DNA of 64,000 bases. It comes from an uncultured bacterium. GTDB taxonomy: Bacteria > Planctomycetota > UBA1135 > GCA-002686595. A program made the translations under genes and the position numbers. The DNA is taken from assembly GCA_937905825.1 (NCBI GenBank), contig CALCXM010000081.1, forward strand, positions 152,141-216,140, read 5' to 3'. Positions 16,279 to 25,319 of this stretch are shown piece after piece (positions within the stretch are counted from its first letter, which is position 1; each line of letters begins with the position of its first letter). The notes beneath the pieces were generated by a model, which was not told where the DNA came from, did not search any database, and saw only the letters and a list, made by a program, of their open reading frames with translations.

Positions 16279-16953
16279 TTACTCGCCTCCGAGCAAACGA
16301 CCAGCTGCTTCGCGGGCCCGCTCGGGGGTGTTCAGCTCGCCTGCCTCGTGAGCGAGGCGCAGGCTCTCGACGCGCTCGGTACGGGCAGCCTGGGTTTCTT
16401 TCGATCCGCCGAGGCCGGGCAGTTCGATTTTCTGGTCCGCACGGGCGTTGGCGATGCGGGTTGACATGGCAGCGTCGACGCTCTGGCTTCGTGCACTGGA
16501 GATGCGCTTGGCATCTGCGACCATTCCGCCGTCTCCGGTGCCGAGCTCGGGGCGAACCCGGTCGGTGCCTTGGGCAGCGTGCTGGGCACGGGCGTTGGCG
16601 ATGCGCTCACCTTTCGCTTGAGCAGCCTCACTCGTCTTCGAAGCGTCCTGATCGCGGGCGTTTCCGATGCGATGGGCCGTTTGCTGCGAGCGGGCATTCT
16701 TGATGCGCTCGGCGACGTCCATGCCCGGGTCGTCCTGAGGACGGGAGCGTTCAAAGGTGTCCGTGGGCTTGGTCCGAGATTCCGCAGCTTTCGGCTGGGC
16801 GCGCTCCTTGGAGGCTTCTTGGATCCGAGCAGAGCTGACCTTCGCGGTTTGCTCAATTCCATCCCGGTTGGACTTCGTAAGGTCCGGGTCCAGGTGGGAG
16901 GTTTTGGCGTCGTGAGGCTGAGGCCCGTTAGGGCGGTTGTTTCCGATTTGCAT
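16279..16953 (-). CDS. flgM: FlgM-like anti-sigma28 factor with internal RIxNARxQ repeats
   Basis: A 224-residue, hydrophilic, probably disordered protein. Residues 191-222 (ERVESLRLAHEAGELNTPERA...GRLL) match the sigma28-binding C-terminus of FlgM, where ERVEALKxAIxNGEL is typical. FlgM holds FliA inactive until the hook is finished and FlgM is exported. Unlike ordinary FlgM (about 100 residues), it has five RI-x-N/S-AR-x-Q/D repeats at 83-90, 95-102, 117-124, 150-157 and 166-174. The start is the ATG at 16953, behind AGGAGGT; longer upstream frames lack this. A sigma28 promoter lies 44-70 bases upstream and a terminator follows. Naming is by C-terminal pattern plus regulation. Confidence 0.7.
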   Translation of the reverse strand: MQIGNNRPNGPQPHDAKTSHLDPDLTKSNRDGIEQTAKVSSARIQEASKERAQPKAAESRTKPTDTFERSRPQDDPGMDVAERIKNARSQQTAHRIGNARDQDASKTSEAAQAKGERIANARAQHAAQGTDRVRPELGTGDGGMVADAKRISSARSQSVDAAMSTRIANARADQKIELPGLGGSKETQAARTERVESLRLAHEAGELNTPERAREAAGRLLGGE

Positions 16954-16996
16954 GATTGATTGACCTCCTAAAAAGGATCTTGTTGGTCCATCACTG

Positions 16997-17023
16997 TTAT
17001 CGGCCTGTGCTTCAGCGGGATTA
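16997..17023 (-). promoter_or_regulatory. Sigma28 (FliA) promoter of FlgM-like gene
   Basis: On the minus strand TAAT (17023-17020) and GCCGATAA (17004-16997) are separated by exactly 15 bases. The -10 element is a full match to the FliA consensus and the -35 matches three of four positions. Transcription would begin near 16990, giving a leader of about 37 bases before the ATG at 16953. This places the FlgM-like gene under FliA control. Confidence 0.75.
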
Positions 17024-17323
17024 GCGTCTTTCCTGGCCCTGGAGGGATTTTTCCCACACCCAACCGTCATTGGGGGCCTTTGAGGGGGGTGTTTGCCTGA
17101 TGGTGCATCTGTAAGCCTAGTATCTGCAGTGGTTTGTGGCGAGAGGGCAGAAACGTCCCGATCTGCCCCTACAGTTCCGGAATCTGCCCCGAATTGGGGA
17201 ATCTAGGCAGGTCCTAGCGGGTCCCCACAAGGCTTTGTTTTTTAAAGGCTTACGACTGCTTTCCTTGTCCTTCCCCGACGCGCATCGCATCATGTGCGGC
17301 TGCCCAAACCCGCCAATCGCATC
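17024..17323. other. Divergent intergenic region
   Basis: These 300 bases lie between the FlgM-like promoter and the rightward peptidase gene. I see no gene. GATCTGCCCC and GAATCTGCCCCG occur 26 bases apart near 17158-17190, and CGCATC-ATG-like repeats precede the peptidase start at 17285-17326. No recognised promoter is visible for the rightward gene. Confidence 0.4.
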
Positions 17324-19714
17324 ATGAGTTTTCGAAACACTGCCCTGCTATTGATCGCCGGGCTTTGCGGCCCTGTGGTCGCCCAAGAACCGGAGGCTGA
17401 AGTTCAGCCGAATCGCGTCGATTACGAGATCGAAGCTGCGCTCCAGGAGGAAACAAAGGTCCTTACGGGGTCCGAGGTCATTCGCTGGACAAACAACAGC
17501 GGAGCCTCCACCTCGGAGCTCTACTTTCACCTCTACCTCAACGCGTTCTCCAACAACCGCACCACCCTCGCGACAGAGGACAGGCCTGCCCACAAGGACG
17601 GCGAATGGGGCTGGCAGCGGGTGACCGCGCTCAGCGTCGACGGAACCGATGTGTTCCCGAGCTTTGCCTATGTGGCCTTGGATCGGGATCCCGCGCCGCT
17701 TTTTACCGATGGGGAGCCCTTTGCCGTCGAGGACGACCGCAGCGTGTTCAAGGTGACCCTCGGCACTCCCCTGGAGAGCGGGCAAACCGCCACGATCAAG
17801 CTGGACTGGACTTCCCAGCTGCCCCGAGTGCGCAAGCGCACGGGCTACAAGGACGACTTCCTCTTGGTTGCTCAGTGGTTCCCGAAGTTGGGCGTTTTCG
17901 AGGGGCAGCGGGGTTGGAACTGCCACCAGTTCCACAGCGCGACGGAGTTCTTCTCGGACTACGGCAAATATCGCGTGACCCTGGACTTGCCAGGTGCCTA
18001 CAGCGAAAAGGTCGGAGGCTCCGGAGTCCAGGTCGTCAATCGGGAGAAGGACGGTGACCGGGTCGAGGTGGTGTTTGAGGCCCCATCCCTGGAAGATCGC
18101 GAGCGCGCCGACATGTTTGGCAAGTTGCCCGTGGTCCACGACTTCACCTGGACCGGGGATCCCAAGTACATCTCGAAGAAGTTCCACTTCAACTACGACG
18201 AATGGGCGGCCAAGAGCGAGGCGCACAGCTCAGAAGTGACTCGGGTTCAAGGCGTGTTCGGGGCCGACTATCCGCTCGCCCTGCGAGACGTCGATGTCAC
18301 TGTGCTGATCCATCCGGAGCGCGTGGACCAGGCACAACGCCACTACGAAGCCACGGCCAACGCACTCTTCTTCTATGGCCTTTGGTTCGGCGAGTACCCC
18401 TACGAACACATCACGGTGGTGGATCCGGTGTGGGGTGACAACCGCGCCGGCGGCATGGAGTACCCGACACTCTTCACCTGTGGAACCGAGCTCTTCACGA
18501 CGCCGGACATGTACCGGCCCGAGAGCGTGACGGTGCACGAAGCGGGGCACCAATTCTGGTACGGCCTCGTCGGCAACAACGAACAAGAAGCCGCGTGGTT
18601 GGACGAGGGCTTCAACAGTTTCACGGATTCGGAGGTGCTGATCCGGGCTTACGGCCCACAGCGCTCGACGACCAAGTACTCCCGTTACCCGTTCAATGGC
18701 GTGCGCCCGGCGAGCCTGCCCGACGGCGGGCATCTGGGGGCCGGGCTCAACGCTCGCCGTTGGAACTGGAGCGTCAAACCACTGGCCGGGCTGCCCTTCA
18801 TCGGGCAGTTTGCGAAGGGTTCGGTCGAACCTCTGCGCAGCTCTGGAATGGTGAATTGGTGGCGAGATCAGCCACTTCTGACCTTGGTGCCGCGCTGGGA
18901 CGATCCGCGCTGGGCGGATCGCAGCAGTTACCTGGGCGCCCCCGACTCGGATGTCATCGACCGCGATGCTTGGACTTACGTGGACCGCGGGAGCTACCGA
19001 GTCAACAGCTACCCGAGGCCGGCCGTGGCCTTGCGCTCGCTGATCGGCGTGGTCGGCTACGAGGACTTCTTGAAGGGCATGCGCAAGTACGCCGAGACTT
19101 GGCGCTACAAGCATCCCTACCCCCAAGACTTCTTCGACACCTTCAACGAAGCCATCGGGCAAGACCTTTCCTGGTACTTCGAAGATGCCTTCCGCAGCAC
19201 GAAGACGATCGACTGGTCCGTCGATGTGAAGCAGGTCAGGGCACCCAATAAAGAAGGCTACTTCCAGAACGAGGCAGGCGAGTTCGTCCTCGCAGGCGAA
19301 GCCCAAAAGGAGCTGGCGGGAGACCAGGTCGCGGAAGGCGCAGAGACCGAGGCCAAGGATAAGGCTCCTGAGGGAGAGGAAAACCCCTGGTCGGTGACCA
19401 TTACCTTGCGACGCAAGGGTGAGCTCTGCTTGCCCATGTCCTGGCGAGTGACCTATGAGGATGGCGCCTCGGAGGACTACCCGTGGTCTCGGGAAGCTCA
19501 GCTTGAAACGCCTTGGAAGAGGATTCGATTGGAGAACGGCAAGAAGATCATCTCCGTCGTCCTCGATCCGGATCGCGCTTACTACTTCGATGGCAACATG
19601 TCAGACAATCAATGGTATGCGGACGGCGACGAGGTGGCGCCCCTGCGTTGGACCGAGCGGGTCCTCAATCAATACGGTCACCTGATGCACTGGTACGCAG
19701 GGATTGGAGGCTGA
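17324..19714 (+). CDS. Secreted M1-family zinc metallopeptidase
   Basis: A 796-residue gluzincin of the M1 aminopeptidase family. The zinc motif HEAGH is at residues 405-409, with the third ligand Glu428 (WLDEG), the exact HExxH-x18-E spacing. GGMEYPTLF upstream is the GxMEN-type substrate-binding motif. The start at 17324 gives a signal peptide (SFRNTALLLIAGLCGPVVAQ); an ATG 30 bases upstream would spoil it. An N-terminal beta domain precedes the catalytic domain, and about 150 residues after it hold a Lys/Glu-rich linker and a beta-rich end. It probably trims peptides outside the cytoplasm. The next gene starts one base after its stop. Confidence 0.9.
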   Translation: MSFRNTALLLIAGLCGPVVAQEPEAEVQPNRVDYEIEAALQEETKVLTGSEVIRWTNNSGASTSELYFHLYLNAFSNNRTTLATEDRPAHKDGEWGWQRVTALSVDGTDVFPSFAYVALDRDPAPLFTDGEPFAVEDDRSVFKVTLGTPLESGQTATIKLDWTSQLPRVRKRTGYKDDFLLVAQWFPKLGVFEGQRGWNCHQFHSATEFFSDYGKYRVTLDLPGAYSEKVGGSGVQVVNREKDGDRVEVVFEAPSLEDRERADMFGKLPVVHDFTWTGDPKYISKKFHFNYDEWAAKSEAHSSEVTRVQGVFGADYPLALRDVDVTVLIHPERVDQAQRHYEATANALFFYGLWFGEYPYEHITVVDPVWGDNRAGGMEYPTLFTCGTELFTTPDMYRPESVTVHEAGHQFWYGLVGNNEQEAAWLDEGFNSFTDSEVLIRAYGPQRSTTKYSRYPFNGVRPASLPDGGHLGAGLNARRWNWSVKPLAGLPFIGQFAKGSVEPLRSSGMVNWWRDQPLLTLVPRWDDPRWADRSSYLGAPDSDVIDRDAWTYVDRGSYRVNSYPRPAVALRSLIGVVGYEDFLKGMRKYAETWRYKHPYPQDFFDTFNEAIGQDLSWYFEDAFRSTKTIDWSVDVKQVRAPNKEGYFQNEAGEFVLAGEAQKELAGDQVAEGAETEAKDKAPEGEENPWSVTITLRRKGELCLPMSWRVTYEDGASEDYPWSREAQLETPWKRIRLENGKKIISVVLDPDRAYYFDGNMSDNQWYADGDEVAPLRWTERVLNQYGHLMHWYAGIGG

Positions 19715-19715
19715 T

Positions 19716-20783
19716 ATGGACGCTCCCCTCGAAACACGCAATTCTGAATTGGAAGGCACCGGACCGGTGTTCTCTCAAGCCCTTCGCTCTGCCCTCGGGC
19801 GGGTCCCCGTGTGGTTGCTCGTGTGGGCTGGTGGGTTCATCCTCGCCTTGGCCGTCGCGATTCCCTGGTACTCCTGGTTCGACGATCTGGTGACGGGCCG
19901 TTACAAGCCTGGCATGGTCAGCGGCAGCCTGGATGCGATCTTCCGGCAAGACCACCGCGCGGGCTTCTCCGCCCTGAACAACTCCACGGCGCAAACCGCC
20001 TCGGTGTTGGTCTTCGTGGCCATGATGCTTGGCGCGTTCACCGCAGGTGGTTGGTTGCAGGTGGTTCTCGAACGCACCCGCGGTCAGTCCATCCGGCGCT
20101 TCCTGTTCGGAGGTGCCCAGTACTTCTGGCGCTTCTTGCGGGTGTTGATCCTGACACTCTTGGTGTTGCTCTTCATCGGCTGGCTGGTCTACGACGATCC
20201 CTTCAAGGAGGGCGTGCTCGGCCGCTTGCTCGGAGTCGCCAAGTCGGATTGGGGCACTTTGGAGTCCCTCGATTCGGAGGCAACCGTGGTCGCCATCCGT
20301 GCGGGCCAGGACGCCGTCTACTTGCTGTGCTTCTCCCTGGTCATGTGTTGGGCGGACTACACCCGCACGCGATTGGCTCTGCAGGGCACGCACTCCGCCG
20401 TTTGGGCGGGGCTGACGACGTTCTTCACCATGTTGCGGCACCCGATCAAGTCCCTGCGCCCGCTGCTCGCCCTGGTGATCATCGAGACGATCGCGCTGCT
20501 CCTCGGCAGCTTCCTGATCGATTGGTTGCAGGCTGACTTCGTGGGGCCGAATTCGGTTGCGGCCATCACCACGGCCCAAGTCTGGGTGCTCGGGATGGTG
20601 AGCCAGCTGGTTCTGATGTTCCGATGCGTGATCCGTGGAGCCCGCTACCACGTGACGACCCTAGTGAGCCAGAGCGTTGTTCGGCCCCTGTCTCGGCCCG
20701 ACCCTTGGCGTGAGTCGATCGGCGGCCCCGGTGGTCCGCGTTATCCTCTCGAAGAGGGCGACGAATACGGCGTGGCCCTGTAG
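19716..20783 (+). CDS. Polytopic membrane protein of unknown function
   Basis: A 355-residue protein with about six predicted membrane helices (for example VWLLVWAGGFILALAVAI, ASVLVFVAMMLGAFTAGGW, VLILTLLVLLFIGWLV, LALVIIETIALLLGSFLI). The start ATG at 19716 follows GGAGG (19706-19710) at the end of the peptidase gene, so the two are one transcription unit. Charged loops include GQSIRRFLFGGAQYFWRFLRV. I do not recognise a specific family. It could support localisation or activity of the peptidase, but only the gene pairing suggests this. Confidence 0.75.
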   Translation: MDAPLETRNSELEGTGPVFSQALRSALGRVPVWLLVWAGGFILALAVAIPWYSWFDDLVTGRYKPGMVSGSLDAIFRQDHRAGFSALNNSTAQTASVLVFVAMMLGAFTAGGWLQVVLERTRGQSIRRFLFGGAQYFWRFLRVLILTLLVLLFIGWLVYDDPFKEGVLGRLLGVAKSDWGTLESLDSEATVVAIRAGQDAVYLLCFSLVMCWADYTRTRLALQGTHSAVWAGLTTFFTMLRHPIKSLRPLLALVIIETIALLLGSFLIDWLQADFVGPNSVAAITTAQVWVLGMVSQLVLMFRCVIRGARYHVTTLVSQSVVRPLSRPDPWRESIGGPGGPRYPLEEGDEYGVAL

Positions 20784-20815
20784 GAAAATCGGGGAGGCCT
20801 GGCTAGAATTCGGCC

Positions 20816-21932
20816 ATGGCCTCCCTATCCGATATTCAGGACCGTGCGCAAGTGTTCCTTCGTCAGCTCGAGCAGCTGAAGGAGAGTCTTTGACTACTCC
20901 AAGCAGCAGAATCGCCTAGGCGAAATCGAAAAGGCCGAGACTGAACCCGACTTTTGGTCGGAGCAGGAACGAGCGCAGAAGATGGTGGGGCAGAAGTTAG
21001 CGGCCAAATCCGTGGTCGACCCCATCGACGAGGTGGCCGCCGCGATCGAAGAGATCGATTTGCTCGTGGAAATGGCTGCGGAAGAGGGCGCAGAGGAACT
21101 CGTGCTCGAGGAGGCCGAACGGGCCATGTCCATCATCGAGAAGGGCATTGAAGGTCTCGACTTCCGCGTGATGTTGGGCGCCCCCCAGGACGAGTGCAAC
21201 GCTTTCGTTGCGATCTCCGCAGGTGCCGGCGGCGTGGACGCCTGTGATTGGGCGAGCATCCTCTTGCGCATGTACGTGCGTTGGGGCGAGGCCCACGAAT
21301 TCGACGTGGAAGAGGTCGAGCGCACGGACGAGCCAGAGGCTGGCATTCGCAGCGCGACGATCAAGGTCACGGGACCCTTCTCCTTTGGCCGGCTCAAGGC
21401 CGAGACCGGGGTCCACCGCTTGATTCGCATCAGCCCTTTCGACAGCCAGGCCCGGCGTCAGACGGCCTTCGCTTCCGTCGATGTGACTCCCGAGCTGGAC
21501 GATGAGCTCGACTTGGAGCTGGACGAGGCGGACATCAAGGTCGACACCATGCGCGCCGGTGGCGCCGGTGGCCAGCACGTCAACAAGACGGAGTCGGCTG
21601 TGCGCTTGACCCACCTCCCCACGGGCATCGTGGTGCGCTGCCAGAACGAGCGCAGCCAGCACAAGAACCGGGCCATGGCCTTGCAGTTGCTCAAAGCCAA
21701 GATCCTGCTGATGCGCGAGGGTGAACGGGACAAGGACATGGCGGCCCTCTATGGTGCGAAGGGCGAGATCGCTTTCGGCAGCCAGATCCGGACCTACTGG
21801 ATGCACCCGAACCAGATGGTGAAGGATCACCGCACGAAGTTGGAGCGCGGCAACCTCGGCGCGGTGCTCGACGGGGACCTCGATGACTTCATCGAGGAGT
21901 ACCTACGCTCTAAAGGCGCCAAGAAGAATTAA
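20816..21932 (+). CDS. prfB: Peptide chain release factor 2 with programmed +1 frameshift
   Basis: Release factor 2 recognises UGA and UAA stop codons. Translation starts at ATG 20816 and reads 25 codons to an in-frame TGA (20891-20893). The shift site is CTT-TGA-C, preceded by AAGGAG (20879-20884) three bases before CTT, the same layout as the classic RF2 frameshift signal. After skipping one T, reading continues from 20892 ([11 protein letters not shown]) for a total of 371 residues. The SPF codon-recognition motif is at 206-208 and the GGQ motif at 251-253, almost the positions known from E. coli RF2. When RF2 is scarce the ribosome shifts frame and makes more of it. Confidence 0.97.
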
Positions 21933-21933
21933 T

Positions 21934-21959
21934 CCAGCCCGGGGGGCAGCCCCGGCTGG
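21934..21959 (+). terminator. Hairpin after prfB
   Basis: CCAGC-(C)-CGGGG pairs with CCCCG-GCTGG, a GC-rich stem with a single bulge, immediately after the prfB stop. There is no U-run, so it may be an attenuating or processing structure between prfB and purH. Confidence 0.35.
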
Positions 21960-22041
21960 CCCGGCTCCGTAAACTGCGCGCTCACCGGGCAGAACTTGCC
22001 CAAACCTCTGCAAACCTTCGAGCCCGGGTGGGCTGGAGAAC

Positions 22042-23637
22042 ATGATGGAATTGAAGATTTGTCGCGCGCTCCTGAGCGTATCGGACAAGAGTGGCCTGGA
22101 GAACTTCGCACGATCCCTGAGCCAAATGGGCGTGGAGTTGCTCTCGACCGGCGGGACCTTCCGCGCCCTGGACGCCGCGGGAATCCCGGTCAAAGAGGTC
22201 TCCGACTTCACCGGTTTCCCGGAGATGATGGATGGTCGCGTGAAGACCCTGCACCCCAAAATCCACGGGGGCATTCTCAACCTGCGGGAGGAAGCGAGCC
22301 ACCAGCAGGCCATGCAGGCCAACGGCATCGAGCACATCGATCTCGTGGTGGTCAACCTCTACCCCTTTGAGGAAACGGTCGCCAAGGAAGGCGTGGCCCG
22401 CGCCGAGGCGATCGAGCAGATCGACATTGGCGGGCCCTCCATGGTGCGCTCTGCTGCCAAGAACCATCGCTACGTGGGCATCGTCACGGAGAGCGCGGAC
22501 TACGGGCGAATCCTGGACGAGATGCAGCGCCTGGAAGGTTCGCTTTCCACTGAGTTGCGCCGTGAACTGGCCAGCAAGGCCTTCGCCTTGACCGCCCGCT
22601 ACGACGCCGCGATTAGCCAATGGATGCACCAGCAGGAGGTGGCGGATGGTTTGACGGGGTCTGTCTTCCCGGACAGTTTCGCCTTCGCCGGAACCAAGTC
22701 CCTGGACTTGCGCTACGGGGAGAACCCCCATCAAAGTGCGGCGTTCTACTCGATCAGTGCCTCCAAGGAACCGAGCGTCGCCAGCGCTGAGGTGCTCAAC
22801 GGCAAGGCCCTGTCCTACAACAACTTGGTGGACTTGGATGCAGCCCACGCTTTGGCCAAGGAGTTCGACGGACCCTTTGTCGCTGTCACCAAACACAACA
22901 ATCCCTGTGGGGCCGCCGCTTCTGAGTCGATTGAGGAGGCACTCGAAGCCGCCTGGGCTGGCGATCCGTTGTCTGCCTTCGGATCCGTCTTGGCGTTCAC
23001 CCGGCCGGTGAACTTGGCCTGCGCGGACTTCCTGGTCTCGGGCAACCGTTTCGTGGAAGCCATCGTCGCTCCCTCCTTCGATGCGGATGCCTTCGACCTG
23101 CTGACTGGGAAGCCCAAGTGGGGCAAGAGCGTGCGGCTCTTGGCTTGCGGGGAGTACCACCCAAACGGGCGTCAATCCAGTGAACTTGAGCTGAAGAAAC
23201 TGACCGGTGGGTTCCTGCTCCAGGGACGGGATTTGAGCGCCAGCACGGCCAGCAACCTGGAATGTGGCACGCAAGTCAAAGCCACGGACGAACAGATCGA
23301 AGCTCTGCTCTTCGCCGAGAAGATCGCCAAACACGTGAAATCGAACGCCATCGTGCTCGCCAAGGGCCATCGAGTCCTGGGTGTGGGCGCCGGGCAAATG
23401 AGTCGCGTGGATGCCGTCCGCATGGCCATTCACAAGGCGGGTGATGACATCGCCGGCTGCGTTCTGGCATCGGATGCGTTTTTCCCCTTCCCCGATGGGG
23501 TCGAGGTCGCGATTGATGCGGGCGTTAGCGCCATTCTGCAACCGGGTGGATCCGTCCGAGATGCTGAGGTGATCGCCGCTTGCGACGCACGCGGAGCGGC
23601 GATGGTATTTACCGGCGAGCGGCACTTCCGACACTAA
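22042..23637 (+). CDS. purH: Bifunctional AICAR transformylase / IMP cyclohydrolase
   Basis: A 531-residue PurH that catalyses the last two steps of IMP synthesis. The N-terminal MGS-like cyclohydrolase domain starts ALLSVSDKSGLENFARSL and contains LLSTGGT and GFPEMMDGRVKTLHPKIHGG. The C-terminal transformylase domain holds LRYGENPHQSAAFY, KHNNPCGAA and the end QPGGSVRDAEVI. Two ATGs in a row (22042 and 22045) follow GGAGAA; either could start. A hairpin terminator follows at 23691-23746. Confidence 0.98.
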   Translation: MMELKICRALLSVSDKSGLENFARSLSQMGVELLSTGGTFRALDAAGIPVKEVSDFTGFPEMMDGRVKTLHPKIHGGILNLREEASHQQAMQANGIEHIDLVVVNLYPFEETVAKEGVARAEAIEQIDIGGPSMVRSAAKNHRYVGIVTESADYGRILDEMQRLEGSLSTELRRELASKAFALTARYDAAISQWMHQQEVADGLTGSVFPDSFAFAGTKSLDLRYGENPHQSAAFYSISASKEPSVASAEVLNGKALSYNNLVDLDAAHALAKEFDGPFVAVTKHNNPCGAAASESIEEALEAAWAGDPLSAFGSVLAFTRPVNLACADFLVSGNRFVEAIVAPSFDADAFDLLTGKPKWGKSVRLLACGEYHPNGRQSSELELKKLTGGFLLQGRDLSASTASNLECGTQVKATDEQIEALLFAEKIAKHVKSNAIVLAKGHRVLGVGAGQMSRVDAVRMAIHKAGDDIAGCVLASDAFFPFPDGVEVAIDAGVSAILQPGGSVRDAEVIAACDARGAAMVFTGERHFRH

Positions 23638-23690
23638 GCCGACGCGCTCCAGAGGTCGCGACGGGAGCTCTCCTGGTCGCGCTCAACATG

Positions 23691-23746
23691 GCTCGATTTC
23701 TCTTCGCCACGGGCAACCGAACGATTGGGAAATCGAGCTAATTTTT
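23691..23746 (+). terminator. Rho-independent terminator of purH
   Basis: A perfect 10-bp stem, GCTCGATTTC (23691-23700) with GAAATCGAGC (23729-23738), encloses a 28-base loop and is followed by TAATTTTT. The loop can fold further (TTCG with CGAA). Confidence 0.55.
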
Positions 23747-23854
23747 GGGCCCCTGCCCTTGTCGTGGAAGCCCGCAAACTGCGACGCTACAGGCCTACCC
23801 CATCCCGGGCCCGAAGCCATTCCGATACCACGAACCTTGGGATCAATCACACTC

Positions 23855-25204
23855 ATGAATATCACAAAGCTTCAACTCGCCGAGCGAGGCGCACTCCTCG
23901 CTTTGGGTTCCGCGATCCTTAGCGGATCGATCTACGCCGCGCCTAATTCCGGCACGAGCGATAGCCTCTCGATGACGGAGAAAACTCTGGCTGCCGTACC
24001 GATCGCACCTGCGGGCACTCTCGATACTCTGCACGAAGCGCTAACCAGCGGACACTTCTTTGGCAGCGTGCGATACCGCTTCGAGTCTGTCGACCAGACC
24101 CGAGTCGGTGCCGAGTTCGATAGCGAAGGTCGCGCTTCCACTCTGCGGACACGCTTGGGCTACGAGACGGGCAAATTCCACGGAATGAGTGGCGTGCTCG
24201 AATTCTCGAACGTGGCCAGTGTCCCCGGCGGCTACCACGACTACAACGACGCGGTCTCGGCGACGCCTCCTAACCGCCCGACGATCGCGGACCCCACCGT
24301 GACGGTGGTGAACCAGGTTTACGTTCAGCACGACAACGTTCTGAATGGCAAAGTGAAGCTCGGCCGTCAGCGCATCGCCCTGGGCAACAAGCGCTTCATC
24401 GGCAACGTGGGTTGGCGTCAAACGGAGCAGACCTACGACTCGATTTCCTACGACGGTAAGTACAAGTATGGCATGTCCATGTACTACGCCTACATCGATC
24501 GTGCCAACACGATCCTCGGGGCCAGCCAAGAGCACGGCAGCCACATCCTCAACCTCGGCAAGAACTGGGAAAACCTGGGCACGCTTACCGCCTACGGCTA
24601 CTACCTAGACTTCCCTGACGGGGACATGGTCGGGCCCTCGGGTGCGAAGAGCACCGTGACGATCGGTGGCAACTTCGTCGGTGACATGAACCTCGGCGAA
24701 AACCGCTCACTGCTCTACGGCATTGAACTGGCTCACCAGTCGGATGTTGGCGACAACCCGGTTGAAGTGAGTGCGACCTACTCCCACGCGTACTTGGGAG
24801 CCGAGGTCAGCGGCATTACGGCCAAAGTTGGCTTCGAGTCTTTGGACGGCCACAAGAGCGGAGATGGCAACCGTGCATTCCAAACCCCTCTCGCCACCAA
24901 GCACGCTTGGAACGGTTGGGCAGACAAGTTCCTCACGACCCCTTCCGGCGGTTTGGAAGATGTCTACATCATGGTTGGCTTCAAGCGTGACGCATTCGGC
25001 GCTGACGTGACCTTCCACAACTTCGATGCGGAGCTTAGCCAGACGGGTTCTTACGGTTCTGAAGTCGACGGTCGCATCAGCTACAAGGTCAACGAGAACA
25101 TGGACCTGGGGGTGAAAATGGCTGACTTCAACGCTGACTCGGACAACACGATCGGCCTCCAGGACACCAAGAAGTACTGGATCTGGATGAGCTACTCCTG
25201 GTAG
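23855..25204 (+). CDS. Outer-membrane porin, AlgE/alginate-export-like
   Basis: A 449-residue predicted beta-barrel. The start at 23855 gives a signal peptide (LLALGSAILSGSIYAAP); the frame is open further upstream but that extension has no signal. The segment KLGRQRIALGNKRFIGNVGWRQTEQTYD is characteristic of alginate-export (AlgE-type) barrels, and the aromatic C-terminus YWIWMSYSW is a normal barrel end for Bam recognition. Alternating hydrophobic strands run throughout. It likely forms a channel in the outer membrane; the real substrate is not shown. It is a single gene with a long hairpin terminator after it. Confidence 0.85.
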   Translation: MNITKLQLAERGALLALGSAILSGSIYAAPNSGTSDSLSMTEKTLAAVPIAPAGTLDTLHEALTSGHFFGSVRYRFESVDQTRVGAEFDSEGRASTLRTRLGYETGKFHGMSGVLEFSNVASVPGGYHDYNDAVSATPPNRPTIADPTVTVVNQVYVQHDNVLNGKVKLGRQRIALGNKRFIGNVGWRQTEQTYDSISYDGKYKYGMSMYYAYIDRANTILGASQEHGSHILNLGKNWENLGTLTAYGYYLDFPDGDMVGPSGAKSTVTIGGNFVGDMNLGENRSLLYGIELAHQSDVGDNPVEVSATYSHAYLGAEVSGITAKVGFESLDGHKSGDGNRAFQTPLATKHAWNGWADKFLTTPSGGLEDVYIMVGFKRDAFGADVTFHNFDAELSQTGSYGSEVDGRISYKVNENMDLGVKMADFNADSDNTIGLQDTKKYWIWMSYSW

Positions 25205-25237
25205 GTCCCGAGTCCGGCCCCAAATGGCCGACTGCTT

Positions 25238-25300
25238 AACAACACTGGCCCGGAGAACTCGACGTTGTCGAACTCTCCGGGCCAGTGTTGTTTGATTTCG
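25238..25300. terminator. Bidirectional hairpin terminator
   Basis: A perfect 19-bp stem (25238-25256 with 25274-25292; arms begin AACAACACTGG and TCTCCGGG) has a smaller TCGAC/GTCGA stem in its loop. It is followed by TTTGATTTC on the plus strand and preceded by an A/T-poor start on the other side. It lies between the convergent porin and protease genes and can end both transcripts. Confidence 0.8.
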
Positions 25301-25319
25301 TTGCTAGTCTTCGGCGACT

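Noticed and set aside
21982..23634. 550-residue open frame antisense to purH
   Set aside because: It is a shadow of purH, which has clear family motifs in the other direction.
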